Of a stretch of 31,145 bases of DNA, positions 21,931 to 29,506 are shown piece after piece (positions within the stretch are counted from its first letter, which is position 1; the number at the start of each line of letters is the position of its first letter). The notes beneath the pieces were generated by a model, which saw only the letters and a program-made list of their open reading frames with translations, made no database searches and had not been told where the DNA came from. Source of the DNA: JADDRA01 sp038233555 (GTDB lineage Bacteria > Actinomycetota > Acidimicrobiia > Acidimicrobiales > CADCSY01); NCBI GenBank assembly GCA_038233555.1, contig JBBSLT010000013.1:1-31145 (forward strand), written 5' to 3'. Position numbers and translations under genes: made by a program.

Positions 21931-24458
21931 TGAAGGCCCTGCGCAGCTTCACCGTCCGTCCCCGACTTCCCGAGGCCCTCGCCGGTCTCGAGGATCTGGC
22001 CATGAACCTGCGCTGGGCGTGGGACGAGCGCACGCGCGACCTGTTCCGCTGGGTCGACCCCGATGCCTGGGAGAGCGCCCGCCACGATCCGGTCCGCCTC
22101 CTCGGGGCCGTCGGGCGCGAGCGGCTGGCTCAGCTCGAAGCCGACCCCGGGTTTCTCAGCTTCTTGACCGAGGTTCACGACGACCTCGACCGCTACTGCA
22201 AACGGCCCCGGTGGTTCCAGGGCCGCCCGAGCGGACCCCTGCGCTCTGTCGCCTACTTCTCCCCGGAGTTCGGCTTGGCCGAGGCCCTCCCCCAGTACTC
22301 CGGTGGCCTGGGCGTGCTCGCCGGCGACCACCTCAAGGCCGCCAGCGACCTCGGCGTCCCCCTGGTGGGGGTCGGCCTGTTCTACCGCCACGGCTACTTC
22401 CGCCAGTCGCTCAACAGCGACGGCTGGCAGCTCGAGCGCTATCCGAGCCTTGACCCCTTCGCCATGGCCGTGCGTCCCGTCGACGGTGTGCATATCAGCG
22501 TCGACCTCGCCGGCCAGACCCTGGCCGCCCGGGTGTGGCGGGCCGATGTGGGACGGGTGCGGTTGTACCTGCTTGACACCGACGTGGACGAGAACGACCC
22601 CGCCGGCCGGGGCGTCACCGACCGGCTCTATGGCGGCGACACCGAGCACCGCCTGCGCCAGGAGATCCTCCTCGGCGTGGGCGGGGTGCGGGCCCTGGAG
22701 GCGGTGGGGGAGGCGACCCAGGTCTTTCACACCAACGAGGGCCACGCCGGCTTCCTCGGCCTGGAGCGCATCCGGACATTCGTCACCAGCGAGGGCCTGA
22801 CCTTCGCCGAGGCCGTCGAGGCCACCCGGGCGGCCAGCATCTTCACCACCCACACGCCCGTTCCGGCCGGCATCGACCGCTTCCCCCGCCCTCTCATGTA
22901 CCGCTACTTCAGCGACTGGGCTGACGAGTGCGGGGTCGACCTCGACACCCTCATGGCCCTCGGCCACGAGCCCGGCGAAGCCCTCGACGCACCTTTCAAC
23001 ATGGCCGTCATGGGCCTACGCCTGTCTGGGCGGGCCAACGGTGTCTCGGCCTTGCACGGAAGCGTCAGTCGAGCCATGTTCGCCCCGCTGTGGCCGGGCA
23101 TCCCCGCCGAGGAGGTGCCCATCGGCTCCGTCACCAACGGCGTTCACGCCCACACCTGGGTGTCCTCGGAGATGAACGACCTGCTCAGCCGCCACATCTT
23201 GCCCGCCTGGTCCGAGGCTGGGGCCGAGCGCTGGGCCCGTATCGACAATGTCGGCGACGAGGAGCTGTGGCGAGTTTGCGATCAGGGGCGGGAACGTCTC
23301 GTCGCCTCCGTGCGCCGCAAGCTACGGCGGTCTTTGACCGCCCGCGGCCTCAGCTCGTCGGACGCGGCGTGGTGCGACGAGGTTCTCGACCCCAAGGCTC
23401 TGACCGTGTGTTTCGCCCGTCGCTTCGCGACCTACAAGCGGGCCACCTTGCTGCTCAGCCAGCCCGAGCGACTGCGAGCCCTGCTGGCCTCGACCGAGCG
23501 GCCGGTGCAGTTCGTCTTCGCCGGCAAGGCCCACCCCGCTGACGACCTGGGCAAGGAGATGATTCGCCAGATCGTCGCCTTCTCCTCCCAGCCCGATGTC
23601 CGCCACAGCATGGTGTTCGTGCCCGACTACGACATCGCCGTGGCCCGGGTCCTCTACCAGGGCGCCGACGTGTGGCTCAACAACCCCCGCCGACCTTTGG
23701 AGGCGTGCGGTACCAGTGGCGAGAAGGCGGCGCTGAACGGGGCACTCAACTGCTCGGTGCTCGACGGGTGGTGGGACGAGATGTTCGACGGCGAGAACGG
23801 GTGGGCCATCTCCTCGGCCGAGGAGATCGACGATCTGGCCAAGCGAGACCAGGTCGAGACCGACAGCCTCTTCGCCCTCCTGGAGGACCAGATCGTCCCG
23901 CTCTTCTACGAGCACACCCAGGGACCGGTGCCCCGGCGGTGGATCAAGCGGGTCAAGGCGTCCCTCGCTTCCCTCGGGCCCCAGGTCTTGGCTTCTCGCA
24001 TGGTGCGCGACTACGTCGAAGACCTCTACATGCCGACCGGGGCTCGAGCTGACGCCCTGACTGCCGATGGCTGCGTTCGGGCCAAGGAGCTGGCGGCTTG
24101 GAAGGAGCGGGTCAACCGTTCGTGGAAGGGCGTCCATGTCGACGGCGTAGAGATCGACCCGGTAGCGCCCGACCTGGGTAGCGAGCGGAGGGTGGAGGCG
24201 GTCGTCGCCCTCGGCGACCTCGGAGCCGACGACGTCGAGGTGCAGCTCCTTCACGGCCCGGTGGGCCAGAACGACGAGCTGCAGGAGGTGGCCCAGGTCA
24301 CCATGGGCCTCGTCGCCGACGCCGACGACGCTCACCTGAGCTACGCAGGTGTGGTCCCGTGCGATCGGCCCGGTCGTTACGGCTTCACCGTGCGCATCGT
24401 GCCCGCCCACCCTGACCTGGTCACCCCGGTAGAGCTAGGCAAGGTTTCGCTGGCGTAG
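21930..24458 (+). CDS. glgP: Alpha-glucan phosphorylase GlgP (DUF3417 type)
   Basis: An 842-residue glycogen/maltodextrin phosphorylase of the type with an N-terminal DUF3417 region (residues 1-95: LEDLAMNLRWAWDERTRDLF). It releases glucose-1-phosphate from alpha-glucan ends using pyridoxal phosphate. Visible family blocks are VAYFSPEFGLAEALPQYSGG at 108-126, GVLAGDHLKAASDLGVPLV from 128, VFHTNEGHAGFL at 265-276, THTPVPAGIDRFP at 307-319, CFARRFATYKRA at 494-505, and EACGTSGEKAALNG at 591-604, where K599 is the candidate PLP lysine. No strong Shine-Dalgarno is visible before ATG 21930. It is the degradative partner of the GlgE-pathway operon, from which the nuo-like operon separates it. Confidence 0.95.
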   Translation: MKALRSFTVRPRLPEALAGLEDLAMNLRWAWDERTRDLFRWVDPDAWESARHDPVRLLGAVGRERLAQLEADPGFLSFLTEVHDDLDRYCKRPRWFQGRPSGPLRSVAYFSPEFGLAEALPQYSGGLGVLAGDHLKAASDLGVPLVGVGLFYRHGYFRQSLNSDGWQLERYPSLDPFAMAVRPVDGVHISVDLAGQTLAARVWRADVGRVRLYLLDTDVDENDPAGRGVTDRLYGGDTEHRLRQEILLGVGGVRALEAVGEATQVFHTNEGHAGFLGLERIRTFVTSEGLTFAEAVEATRAASIFTTHTPVPAGIDRFPRPLMYRYFSDWADECGVDLDTLMALGHEPGEALDAPFNMAVMGLRLSGRANGVSALHGSVSRAMFAPLWPGIPAEEVPIGSVTNGVHAHTWVSSEMNDLLSRHILPAWSEAGAERWARIDNVGDEELWRVCDQGRERLVASVRRKLRRSLTARGLSSSDAAWCDEVLDPKALTVCFARRFATYKRATLLLSQPERLRALLASTERPVQFVFAGKAHPADDLGKEMIRQIVAFSSQPDVRHSMVFVPDYDIAVARVLYQGADVWLNNPRRPLEACGTSGEKAALNGALNCSVLDGWWDEMFDGENGWAISSAEEIDDLAKRDQVETDSLFALLEDQIVPLFYEHTQGPVPRRWIKRVKASLASLGPQVLASRMVRDYVEDLYMPTGARADALTADGCVRAKELAAWKERVNRSWKGVHVDGVEIDPVAPDLGSERRVEAVVALGDLGADDVEVQLLHGPVGQNDELQEVAQVTMGLVADADDAHLSYAGVVPCDRPGRYGFTVRIVPAHPDLVTPVELGKVSLA

Positions 24459-24470
24459 GCGCTGAACTTC

Positions 24471-24639
24471 CTAGGAGACTGCTGAAGTAGACGTGCGTAG
24501 CTCGGCGAGCTGCTCGGCGTCGCCCGCAAGGACGCACCGAGGAAGGAAATGCCTTGCGCATTTTCGACGAGGGAGGACGCCGCGAGCGGCGTTGACAGCC
24601 GGCGGGATGCGTACGGTCACTACTTCAGCAGTTTCCTAG
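24471..24639. mobile_element. MITE-like element with 16-bp terminal inverted repeats and CTAG at both ends
   Basis: GAGACTGCTGAAGTAG (24475-24490) is the inverted copy of CTACTTCAGCAGTTTC (24620-24635) with one mismatch. Each end is bounded by CTAG (24471-24474 and 24636-24639), consistent with a 4-bp target duplication as seen in part of the IS5 family. The 161-bp element has no transposase frame and contains a small inverted repeat, AAATGC/GCATTT, near 24548-24564. This is the form of a miniature inverted-repeat element moved in trans. It lies between the converging glgP and NifU-like genes, and its right CTAG supplies the TAG stop of the latter. As CTAG is palindromic and short, the duplication is suggestive rather than proven. 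Confidence 0.7.
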
Positions 24640-24899
24640 ACGGCGATGACCTCGGTGACGCCTTCGACCCGATCGCGGAGGATGCGCTCGATGCCGGCCT
24701 TCATGGTGATGGTCGACGCCGGGCAGGTGCCGCAGGCGCCGACCAGCTCCACGGTGACGACGCCGGTCTCCTCGTCGACCTCCTTGACGATGATGTCGCC
24801 GCCGTCGGCCTGGAGCGCCGGGCGGATCACCTCGATGGTCTTGAGCAGCTGGTCACGCACACTCCGAGTGTGGCCCGCCGGCGCACTATCCACAACCAC
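24636..24899 (-). CDS. NifU C-terminal domain (Nfu-type) iron-sulfur scaffold protein
   Basis: An 87-residue Nfu-type protein. It shows the standard domain: IEVIRPALQADGGDIIVKEVD at about 22-42, VELVGACGTCPASTITMKAGIE at 50-71 with the CxxC pair C56/C59, and the closing VEGVTEVIAV. Such proteins hold a [4Fe-4S] cluster between two monomers and deliver it to target enzymes. The start is uncertain: GTG at 24899 gives 87 residues, while GTG at 24860 gives 74 and begins with the family-typical VRDQLLKTIE. The stop codon lies in the CTAG at the right end of the MITE-like element. The gene stands alone. Confidence 0.9.
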   Translation of the reverse strand: MVVDSAPAGHTRSVRDQLLKTIEVIRPALQADGGDIIVKEVDEETGVVTVELVGACGTCPASTITMKAGIERILRDRVEGVTEVIAV

Positions 24900-25067
24900 C
24901 CTGGGCAGCCGAGCGACAAAGATCGTTCCCTACCATGGCGCCGTGAGCGTGCGGCGGCTCGGGCCGGTCCTCTGCTGGTCCCTCTCGGCTTGGTGACGGG
25001 CCACCAGGTGGTGTACGCCGCCCTGCACGCCCAGGCCTCCGGTGGGCCGCTCGTCACCACCGCCACG
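24900..25067. other. Spacer with possible coding relic
   Basis: This 168-bp gap holds no intact gene. On the plus strand two adjoining frames read VSVRRLGPVLCWSLSAW (from GTG 24943) and GPLLVPLGLVTGHQVVYAALH (from about 24964). Together they look like the frameshifted start of a membrane protein, but neither is long enough to identify. The leftward promoter of the NifU-like gene should also lie here. Confidence 0.3.
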
Positions 25068-25913
25068 TCAGTCGTCGTTGACGATGGTGCCGGTTGCGAC
25101 CCCGTCGCCGATGCTGGCGTTGGTGGCGCTCGAAAGGGTGAGGGTGAAGCGCTCGTCGGCCTCGGGTTTCGTATCCGGCTTGAGCGGCACCGACACCTTG
25201 GCGCTGGTCTTGCCCGGCTTGAACGTGATGGTGCCCGTCTTGGCCCTGTAGTCGCTGCCGTCAGCCGTCCCGTTGGCCGTGGCGTAGGCCACGGTCACCT
25301 TCTGGTTGCTGGCTGAAGAGAGCGAGACGGTGAAGTTCAGCTTCGAACGCCTGTCGCCCTCAGGGCCCGAGGTGTCGGCGACGGAGAGCACCGGCAGCGT
25401 GGCGCCGGGCTCGTCGCCGTTGCCGGGCTCGTCGCCGGCGCCGGGCACAGAACTGGCGTGCTTCATGAAGTTTTGGGTGACCCACATGGTGCCGCCGCTG
25501 TCGATGCTGACGCCCACGCCGATCTGGTTGAAGTCACCGAGGACGTTGGCACGGTGGCCCGACGAGTCCATCAACGCCCGGTGCAGCTGATCGACCGACT
25601 GCCCGCAGGCGACGTTCTCCGCCACCCGGGTCCAGCCCTTCGGAACCTGCGTGGTGTAGTCGGGGTTGTGAGCCAGGCTCGCCCCACAGCCCTTGCCGTC
25701 GGCGATCATGGCGTCGGACCAGTTGCGAGCCACGGTGCGCACATCGGGGTGAACGACCAGCGTCGGCTTCCCCCTCGCCGCCCGCTCCTGGTTGATGAGG
25801 TCGACGAACTGCTGCTCGGCAGCGGGAGAGACGGCGAAGGCCGCCCCGACGTGGGCCACCTGCACGATGGCGAAGAGACCGACGACGAGACCAAGACGGG
25901 AAAGGAGCTTCAT
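25068..25913 (-). CDS. Secreted CAP-domain (SCP/PR1-like) protein with C-terminal Calx-beta repeat
   Basis: A 281-residue exported protein. Residues 1-27 form a signal peptide (MKLLSRLGLVVGLFAIVQVA, ending around GAAFA). Residues about 30-152 form a CAP domain with the AEQQFVDLINQERAARGKPTL start, HNPDY at 82-86, VAENVACG at 97-104 and MDSSGHRANVLG at 115-126; H82, E99 and H120 are candidate cavity residues. A short linker with two DEPG units leads to a Calx-beta repeat at about 173-281 (SGPEGDRRSKLNFTVSLSS ... VTVAYATANGTA ... SDYRAKTGTITF ... IVNDD), a Ca2+-binding adhesion-type module. ATG at 25913 has GAGG six bases upstream. It probably acts outside the cell or on its surface; the ligand is unknown. 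Confidence 0.88.
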   Translation of the reverse strand: MKLLSRLGLVVGLFAIVQVAHVGAAFAVSPAAEQQFVDLINQERAARGKPTLVVHPDVRTVARNWSDAMIADGKGCGASLAHNPDYTTQVPKGWTRVAENVACGQSVDQLHRALMDSSGHRANVLGDFNQIGVGVSIDSGGTMWVTQNFMKHASSVPGAGDEPGNGDEPGATLPVLSVADTSGPEGDRRSKLNFTVSLSSASNQKVTVAYATANGTADGSDYRAKTGTITFKPGKTSAKVSVPLKPDTKPEADERFTLTLSSATNASIGDGVATGTIVNDD

Positions 25914-26200
25914 TTGAGACCTCGGGGGGCTAGGCGGCGACTGACACACCGTATCGGTCCCCGTTGAACCGACCTTGACCGAGAGGGTGCCTTGACGTGA
26001 ACAGCCGCCCAATGGCGATCCCTGACCTCACCCCACTTGCTTCGATGTCAGCTCTATGGAAACGCTGCCGGCCTGGTGAGAAACGGGGTCCCCTCGGTCA
26101 CCAGGTCGCTTCCGCTGCTCGTACCCGCCGACGCCAGCGTCGCGCTGATGTTCTGGTGGGTCAGCGCGTCGATCGGCCGAGGCTGGGTCGCAGGCGCTGA
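25914..26200. other. 287-bp spacer without a convincing gene
   Basis: It carries the leftward promoter region of the CAP gene and the 3' side of the next leftward gene. A 42-codon plus-strand frame from GTG 26076 to 26204 (ends in WWVSASIGRGWVAGAD) has no ribosome-binding site and no known domain, so I do not call it. No strong hairpin or repeat was seen. Confidence 0.5.
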
Positions 26201-26404
26201 CTAGGAGACGGCATCACCCCGGACGAGATCCCGGGCGGTCTTCGCCACGTACAGCACGGTGAGGCCAAGGAAGAGCACCCCGATGGCCTTGCGCACCGCA
26301 TCGACATCTAGCGAGGTGCGTTGCGCTATCGCCGGGGCCACCCGGTCGGCCACCCGCCCTCGCCATCCCTGGAGTCCGGCCTCTCCCAGCTTCTTTCCAT
26401 CCAT
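26201..26404 (-). CDS. Small single-span membrane protein, hypothetical (67 aa)
   Basis: A 67-residue protein with a good ribosome-binding site (GGGGAG a few bases before ATG 26404). The N-terminal half is amphipathic and basic (GWRGRVADRVAPAIAQRTSLD), then one membrane helix spans about residues 41-57 (IGVLFLGLTVLYVAKTA), and the tail is RDLVRGDAVS. I do not recognise a family. The ribosome-binding site and clean domain layout support a real gene. It diverges from the next small gene, sharing an 87-bp promoter region. Confidence 0.6.
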   Translation of the reverse strand: MDGKKLGEAGLQGWRGRVADRVAPAIAQRTSLDVDAVRKAIGVLFLGLTVLYVAKTARDLVRGDAVS

Positions 26405-26491
26405 GGCTTCTCCCCTTCTTTCGTCGTGCCTTTCTACCGGACCGAGACCGCGTTATCCGAGCAGGGCTGGTCTACCCATAGGATCGACACC

Positions 26492-26695
26492 ATGGTGACG
26501 ACCGCCGCCGTGCTGGCCCACCAAGGCGGCTGGGACGAGGCGGTGCTGGTCGGGCTGCCCTTGGTGGTGCTGGCCGCGCTCTTGCGCATGGCCCGGCGTC
26601 GGGCTCTGACCGAGACGGAACTCGGCGACGACGACCACGTCGCCGACGGTGCCCCGGCGCAAACCACTGATCCCCGTTCGCCTCCCGACCGGTAG
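26492..26695 (+). CDS. Small single-span membrane protein, hypothetical (67 aa)
   Basis: A 67-residue protein, MVTTAAVLAHQGGWDEAVLV at the start, with one membrane helix (about residues 16-33, VLVGLPLVVLAALLRMAR), a basic cluster RMARRRA and an acidic, proline-rich tail. This points to a cytoplasmic C-terminus. It lies 6 nt upstream of the MFS transporter gene in the same direction, so the two are probably co-transcribed. No function can be assigned; a small accessory of the transporter is possible but unproven. The ribosome-binding site (GGA) is weak. Confidence 0.6.
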   Translation: MVTTAAVLAHQGGWDEAVLVGLPLVVLAALLRMARRRALTETELGDDDHVADGAPAQTTDPRSPPDR

Positions 26696-26701
26696 GCACC
26701 G

Positions 26702-28270
26702 ATGACCCGGGTCGTGACCCGGGTCGAGGGACCACCCGAAGTCGTCGAGCCGTGGCTGGCGCCGCGCGACGACCTCGTTGGCGAGCACGCGGTCGAGACG
26801 ACGGACGGGGCGCTGCTCTTCGTCGCCGCCCACGGTCCGGTCGAGCGCTACCAGCGCCGGGTGACGAGCGAGCCCTTGGCTGACGGACATCGGGCGGTGA
26901 CCTCCACCACGGACATCCGCTTGGCCGTTCCCTACTTCGGATGGTTGTTCACGCTTCCCCTGCGCCACGCCCTCGGCCGGCTCGGTCCTCCCGGGCGCCA
27001 GCCCTGGTGGGCGCCGCCCGAGCGCCTCGATGCCCGGGCTGCGAGCGCGCTCGGGGTGTTGGCGGCGGCCTCGGTGGTGGCCGGCTACCTCGGTACCCTG
27101 CTCACCCAGACCATCACCTTCGCTGCCGACGAGTTCGGCCTCGCCGGCGCCCAACCCCAGGCGAACGCCCTGGCCGCCGTACGCCTCGGCATCCTGGTGG
27201 CCGTCGCCCTGGTGACGCTGGCCGATCGCCGGGGACGGCGTCCAGTGATGCTGTGGTGCGCCATCGGCGGGTGCGTCATGTCGATGGTCGGTGCCCTGGC
27301 CCCTTCGCTGGCGGCGTTGAGCGCCAGCCAGCTCCTGGCCCGAGCCTTTGCCGCCGCCTTGGTCGTGCTCATCACCATCGTGGCCGCCGAGGAGGTGCCC
27401 CGGGGATCGCGGGCCTACGCCGTGAGCGTGCTCGGCATGGCCGGTGGGCTGGGAGCGGGCATGTGCGTCATGGCCTTGCCCCTGGCCGACCTCGGGCCTC
27501 GAGGCTGGCGCCTGCTCTACCTGCTTCCCGTCGCCGGCCTGCCTCTGGCCCGGAGCATCGCCGGCCGCCTTGACGAGAGCCGGCGCTTTCGCGCCCCCCA
27601 CGTCGTGGTCACCCTGGCCGGCCACGGCCAGCGCCTGGCCCTGCTGGCGGCGTCGGGCTTCCTCTTGGCCGTCTTCACCGCCCCCGCCTCGCAGCTCCAG
27701 AACCAGTTCCTGCGGGAAGAGCAGGGCTTCTCCGCCTCCCGGATCGCCCTGTTCACCATCCTCACCGTGACCCCGGCCAGCATCGGTATCGTGGCCGGCG
27801 GCCGCCTGGCCGACCTCCGGGGCCGGCGCATGGTGGGGGCGCTGGGCCTGGCCGGGGGGGTGGGGGCGAGCGTGGCCATGTTCAACAGCACCGGATGGCC
27901 CCTGTGGGCGTGGTCCGTCGTGGGCTCGGTGCTGGGTGGCGCCGTCCTGCCCGCCCTCGGGGTCTACGGGCCAGAGCTGTTCCCGACGTCGCTGCGAGGG
28001 CGGGCCAACGGGCTCGTCGCCCTCTGCGGGGTCGTAGGCAGCGTGCTCGGCCTGCTTGGCGCAGGGGCGCTGGCCGATCGCCTGGGCGGCCTCGGACCGG
28101 CGCTGACCGTGCTAGCCCTCGGGCCGGTGCTGCTGGTGGCCTTGGTGGCGCTGGCCTACCCGGAGACGGCTCAGCGCGAGCTCGAGGAGCTCAACCCCGA
28201 GGACATGCTCCCCACCCTTCCCGCATCCATGCCGCCACCGCCTCAGCCACCTCGACCTCGCCTCCCTTGA
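26702..28270 (+). CDS. MFS transporter with an extra N-terminal soluble domain
   Basis: A 522-residue protein. Residues 1-95 form a soluble region: MTRVVTRVEGPPEVVEPWLA opens it, and VERYQRRVTSEPLADGHRAV and STTDIRLAVPYFGWLF suggest a beta-rich SRPBCC-like fold. Residues about 115-500 form a 12-helix major facilitator core. It has the loop 2-3 signature TLADRRGRRPVMLW, the second-half equivalent GRLADLRGRRMVGALG, and YGPELFPTSLRGRANGL, the loop typical of sugar/organic-acid porters. The C-terminus is a proline-rich tail (PASMPPPPQPPRPRLP). The substrate cannot be predicted. The 3' end overlaps the convergent hydrolase gene by 80 bp. The fusion of a small-ligand-like domain to a transporter is uncommon. 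Confidence 0.85.
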   Translation: MTRVVTRVEGPPEVVEPWLAPRDDLVGEHAVETTDGALLFVAAHGPVERYQRRVTSEPLADGHRAVTSTTDIRLAVPYFGWLFTLPLRHALGRLGPPGRQPWWAPPERLDARAASALGVLAAASVVAGYLGTLLTQTITFAADEFGLAGAQPQANALAAVRLGILVAVALVTLADRRGRRPVMLWCAIGGCVMSMVGALAPSLAALSASQLLARAFAAALVVLITIVAAEEVPRGSRAYAVSVLGMAGGLGAGMCVMALPLADLGPRGWRLLYLLPVAGLPLARSIAGRLDESRRFRAPHVVVTLAGHGQRLALLAASGFLLAVFTAPASQLQNQFLREEQGFSASRIALFTILTVTPASIGIVAGGRLADLRGRRMVGALGLAGGVGASVAMFNSTGWPLWAWSVVGSVLGGAVLPALGVYGPELFPTSLRGRANGLVALCGVVGSVLGLLGAGALADRLGGLGPALTVLALGPVLLVALVALAYPETAQRELEELNPEDMLPTLPASMPPPPQPPRPRLP

Positions 28271-28787
28271 GCTCGTGGCGCCCGCCCTCGATCCAGACGT
28301 GGACGACCGGCCCGGGGATGGTGGCGCTGGCCTCCTCCAGCTCCGAGGGCGTGGCGAAGGGGTCCCTCGTTCCCGATACGAACAGGCACGGCACCTGCAG
28401 CGCCGGGAGGTGTTCCACCCGGAGCCGGTCAGGCCGGCCCGGTGGGTGCAGCGGGTAGCTCACCAGGATCAGCCCCGCCGCCGGCAGGCCCTCGGCCACC
28501 GCCATCGAGCACATGCGGCCGCCCATCGACCGACCACCCACCACCAAGCTTTCGGGCGCCACCCCTGCCTGGCGAACCAGGGCAGACGCGGCCTCGACCA
28601 CCGCCGCCACCAGCTTGGGAGCCCGATCGGGTGCCCGCCGTCCGGCTCGGCGGTAGGGGAAGTCGAGGCGCTCGACCGGCAGTGGCGACAACGCCGCCTC
28701 GATGGCCATCAGCGCCGGATGGTGACGGTCGCTCCCGGCCCCGGGCGTGAGTAGCACCGCCCCCGGCGCGGTGCGGGCCAAGTTCAT
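28191..28787 (-). CDS. Alpha/beta hydrolase, KANL3/Tex30-like
   Basis: A 198-residue alpha/beta hydrolase-fold protein. It opens with AVLLTPGAGSDRHHPAL, the oxyanion-loop type region. The nucleophile elbow is GGRSMGGRM at 84-92 (S87), followed by D142 in FVSGTRDPFATP and H171 in EGGRHELKGG, completing a catalytic triad. The pattern matches the small Tex30/KANL3-like dienelactone-hydrolase-related group; the substrate is unknown. ATG 28787 overlaps the stop of the J-domain gene (ATGA), so the two are translationally coupled. The last 80 bp overlap the end of the MFS gene on the opposite strand. Confidence 0.88.
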   Translation of the reverse strand: MNLARTAPGAVLLTPGAGSDRHHPALMAIEAALSPLPVERLDFPYRRAGRRAPDRAPKLVAAVVEAASALVRQAGVAPESLVVGGRSMGGRMCSMAVAEGLPAAGLILVSYPLHPPGRPDRLRVEHLPALQVPCLFVSGTRDPFATPSELEEASATIPGPVVHVWIEGGRHELKGGEVEVAEAVAAWMREGWGACPRG

Positions 28788-29488
28788 GCACCCGCAAGGA
28801 GAATACGACGGGCCTCGCTCAACTCGGAGATGCGCTGAGCGGCGCCGGCGCTGGCCCCGCCGTGGTCGGGATGGGCAGAGCGCACCAGGGTGCGGAACCG
28901 CTGGTTCACGTCGCTGCGCGCCGGCGCCGGACCCTCGCCGAAGCCGAGCACGTTGAGCGCCCAGCTCTGCGGTTGGGCGAAGGCATCTCGCGACCACGCC
29001 CTTGTTCCGCCCGCACCGGAGAGGTAGGTCACAAGCGACGCTCCCACCGGTCCGGTCCAGCCCAGCGCCCGGCGCAGCGTCTCCATGACGCCGGCGCGAT
29101 GGGCGAGATCGACGGTCCCGGCGGCGTAGATGGCTCCCAGGATCTGAGCGGCGGCGTTGCCCTGGGTCTCGAAATCGAACTCCACGCGATCGCCGTGTCC
29201 GAGGAGTCGGTGGTGGCTACGGGCCAGGCCGATGCGATCAACCTGGAAGCGGTGGCGCAACCTCGGTTGGGGGACACGCCGGCCGGCGGCGAGGTCGTCG
29301 ATCAGGCGGGCGACCTCACCGGTGAGCTCGGGCTCTAGATTCGCCAGGTGGGCGGCGACGATGCCGCCCAGCAGGAGGCCACCGAATCCGGGCGGAGGAT
29401 CGGTGGGCAGGACCCGGACCCCGAGTGCCACCCGCCGGGTGGGAGCGATGGGGCGGCTGTGCCAGATCTCCAACTCGGCCAGCAGCAC
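28784..29488 (-). CDS. Protein with C-terminal J domain (DnaJ-like) and uncharacterised N-terminus
   Basis: A 234-residue protein starting at GTG 29488. The last 45 residues form the core of a J domain: VNQRFRTLVRSAHPDHGGAS (194-213) with the HPD motif at 206-208, then a helix ISELSEARRILLAGA. J domains stimulate Hsp70 ATPases, so it may recruit DnaK to a client. Residues 1-180 are not recognised. They hold PTDPPPGFGGLLLGGIVAAH and a stretch with VDRIGLARSHHRLLGHGDRVEFD, which could be a small enzyme-like or binding domain. The next gene, a hydrolase, is translationally coupled and might be the client. The J-domain call is firm; the rest is open. Confidence 0.82.
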   Translation of the reverse strand: MLLAELEIWHSRPIAPTRRVALGVRVLPTDPPPGFGGLLLGGIVAAHLANLEPELTGEVARLIDDLAAGRRVPQPRLRHRFQVDRIGLARSHHRLLGHGDRVEFDFETQGNAAAQILGAIYAAGTVDLAHRAGVMETLRRALGWTGPVGASLVTYLSGAGGTRAWSRDAFAQPQSWALNVLGFGEGPAPARSDVNQRFRTLVRSAHPDHGGASAGAAQRISELSEARRILLAGA

Positions 29489-29506
29489 CGGGTCACGGTA
29501 GCGAGG

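Noticed and set aside
21594..22967. Minus-strand frame (457 codons) opposite glgP
   Set aside because: glgP is strongly supported here; the antisense frame has no domain or ribosome-binding site.
26076..26204. 42-codon plus-strand frame ending WVAGAD
   Set aside because: No ribosome-binding site, no upstream start with support and no domain; it could be chance.
26202..26212. CTAGGAGAC near 26202 as another MITE end
   Set aside because: Only nine bases match the element at 24471, and no inverted partner was found nearby.
26453..27625. Minus-strand frame (390 codons) opposite the MFS gene
   Set aside because: It is a Gly/His/Gln-rich shadow of an MFS gene with clear motifs.
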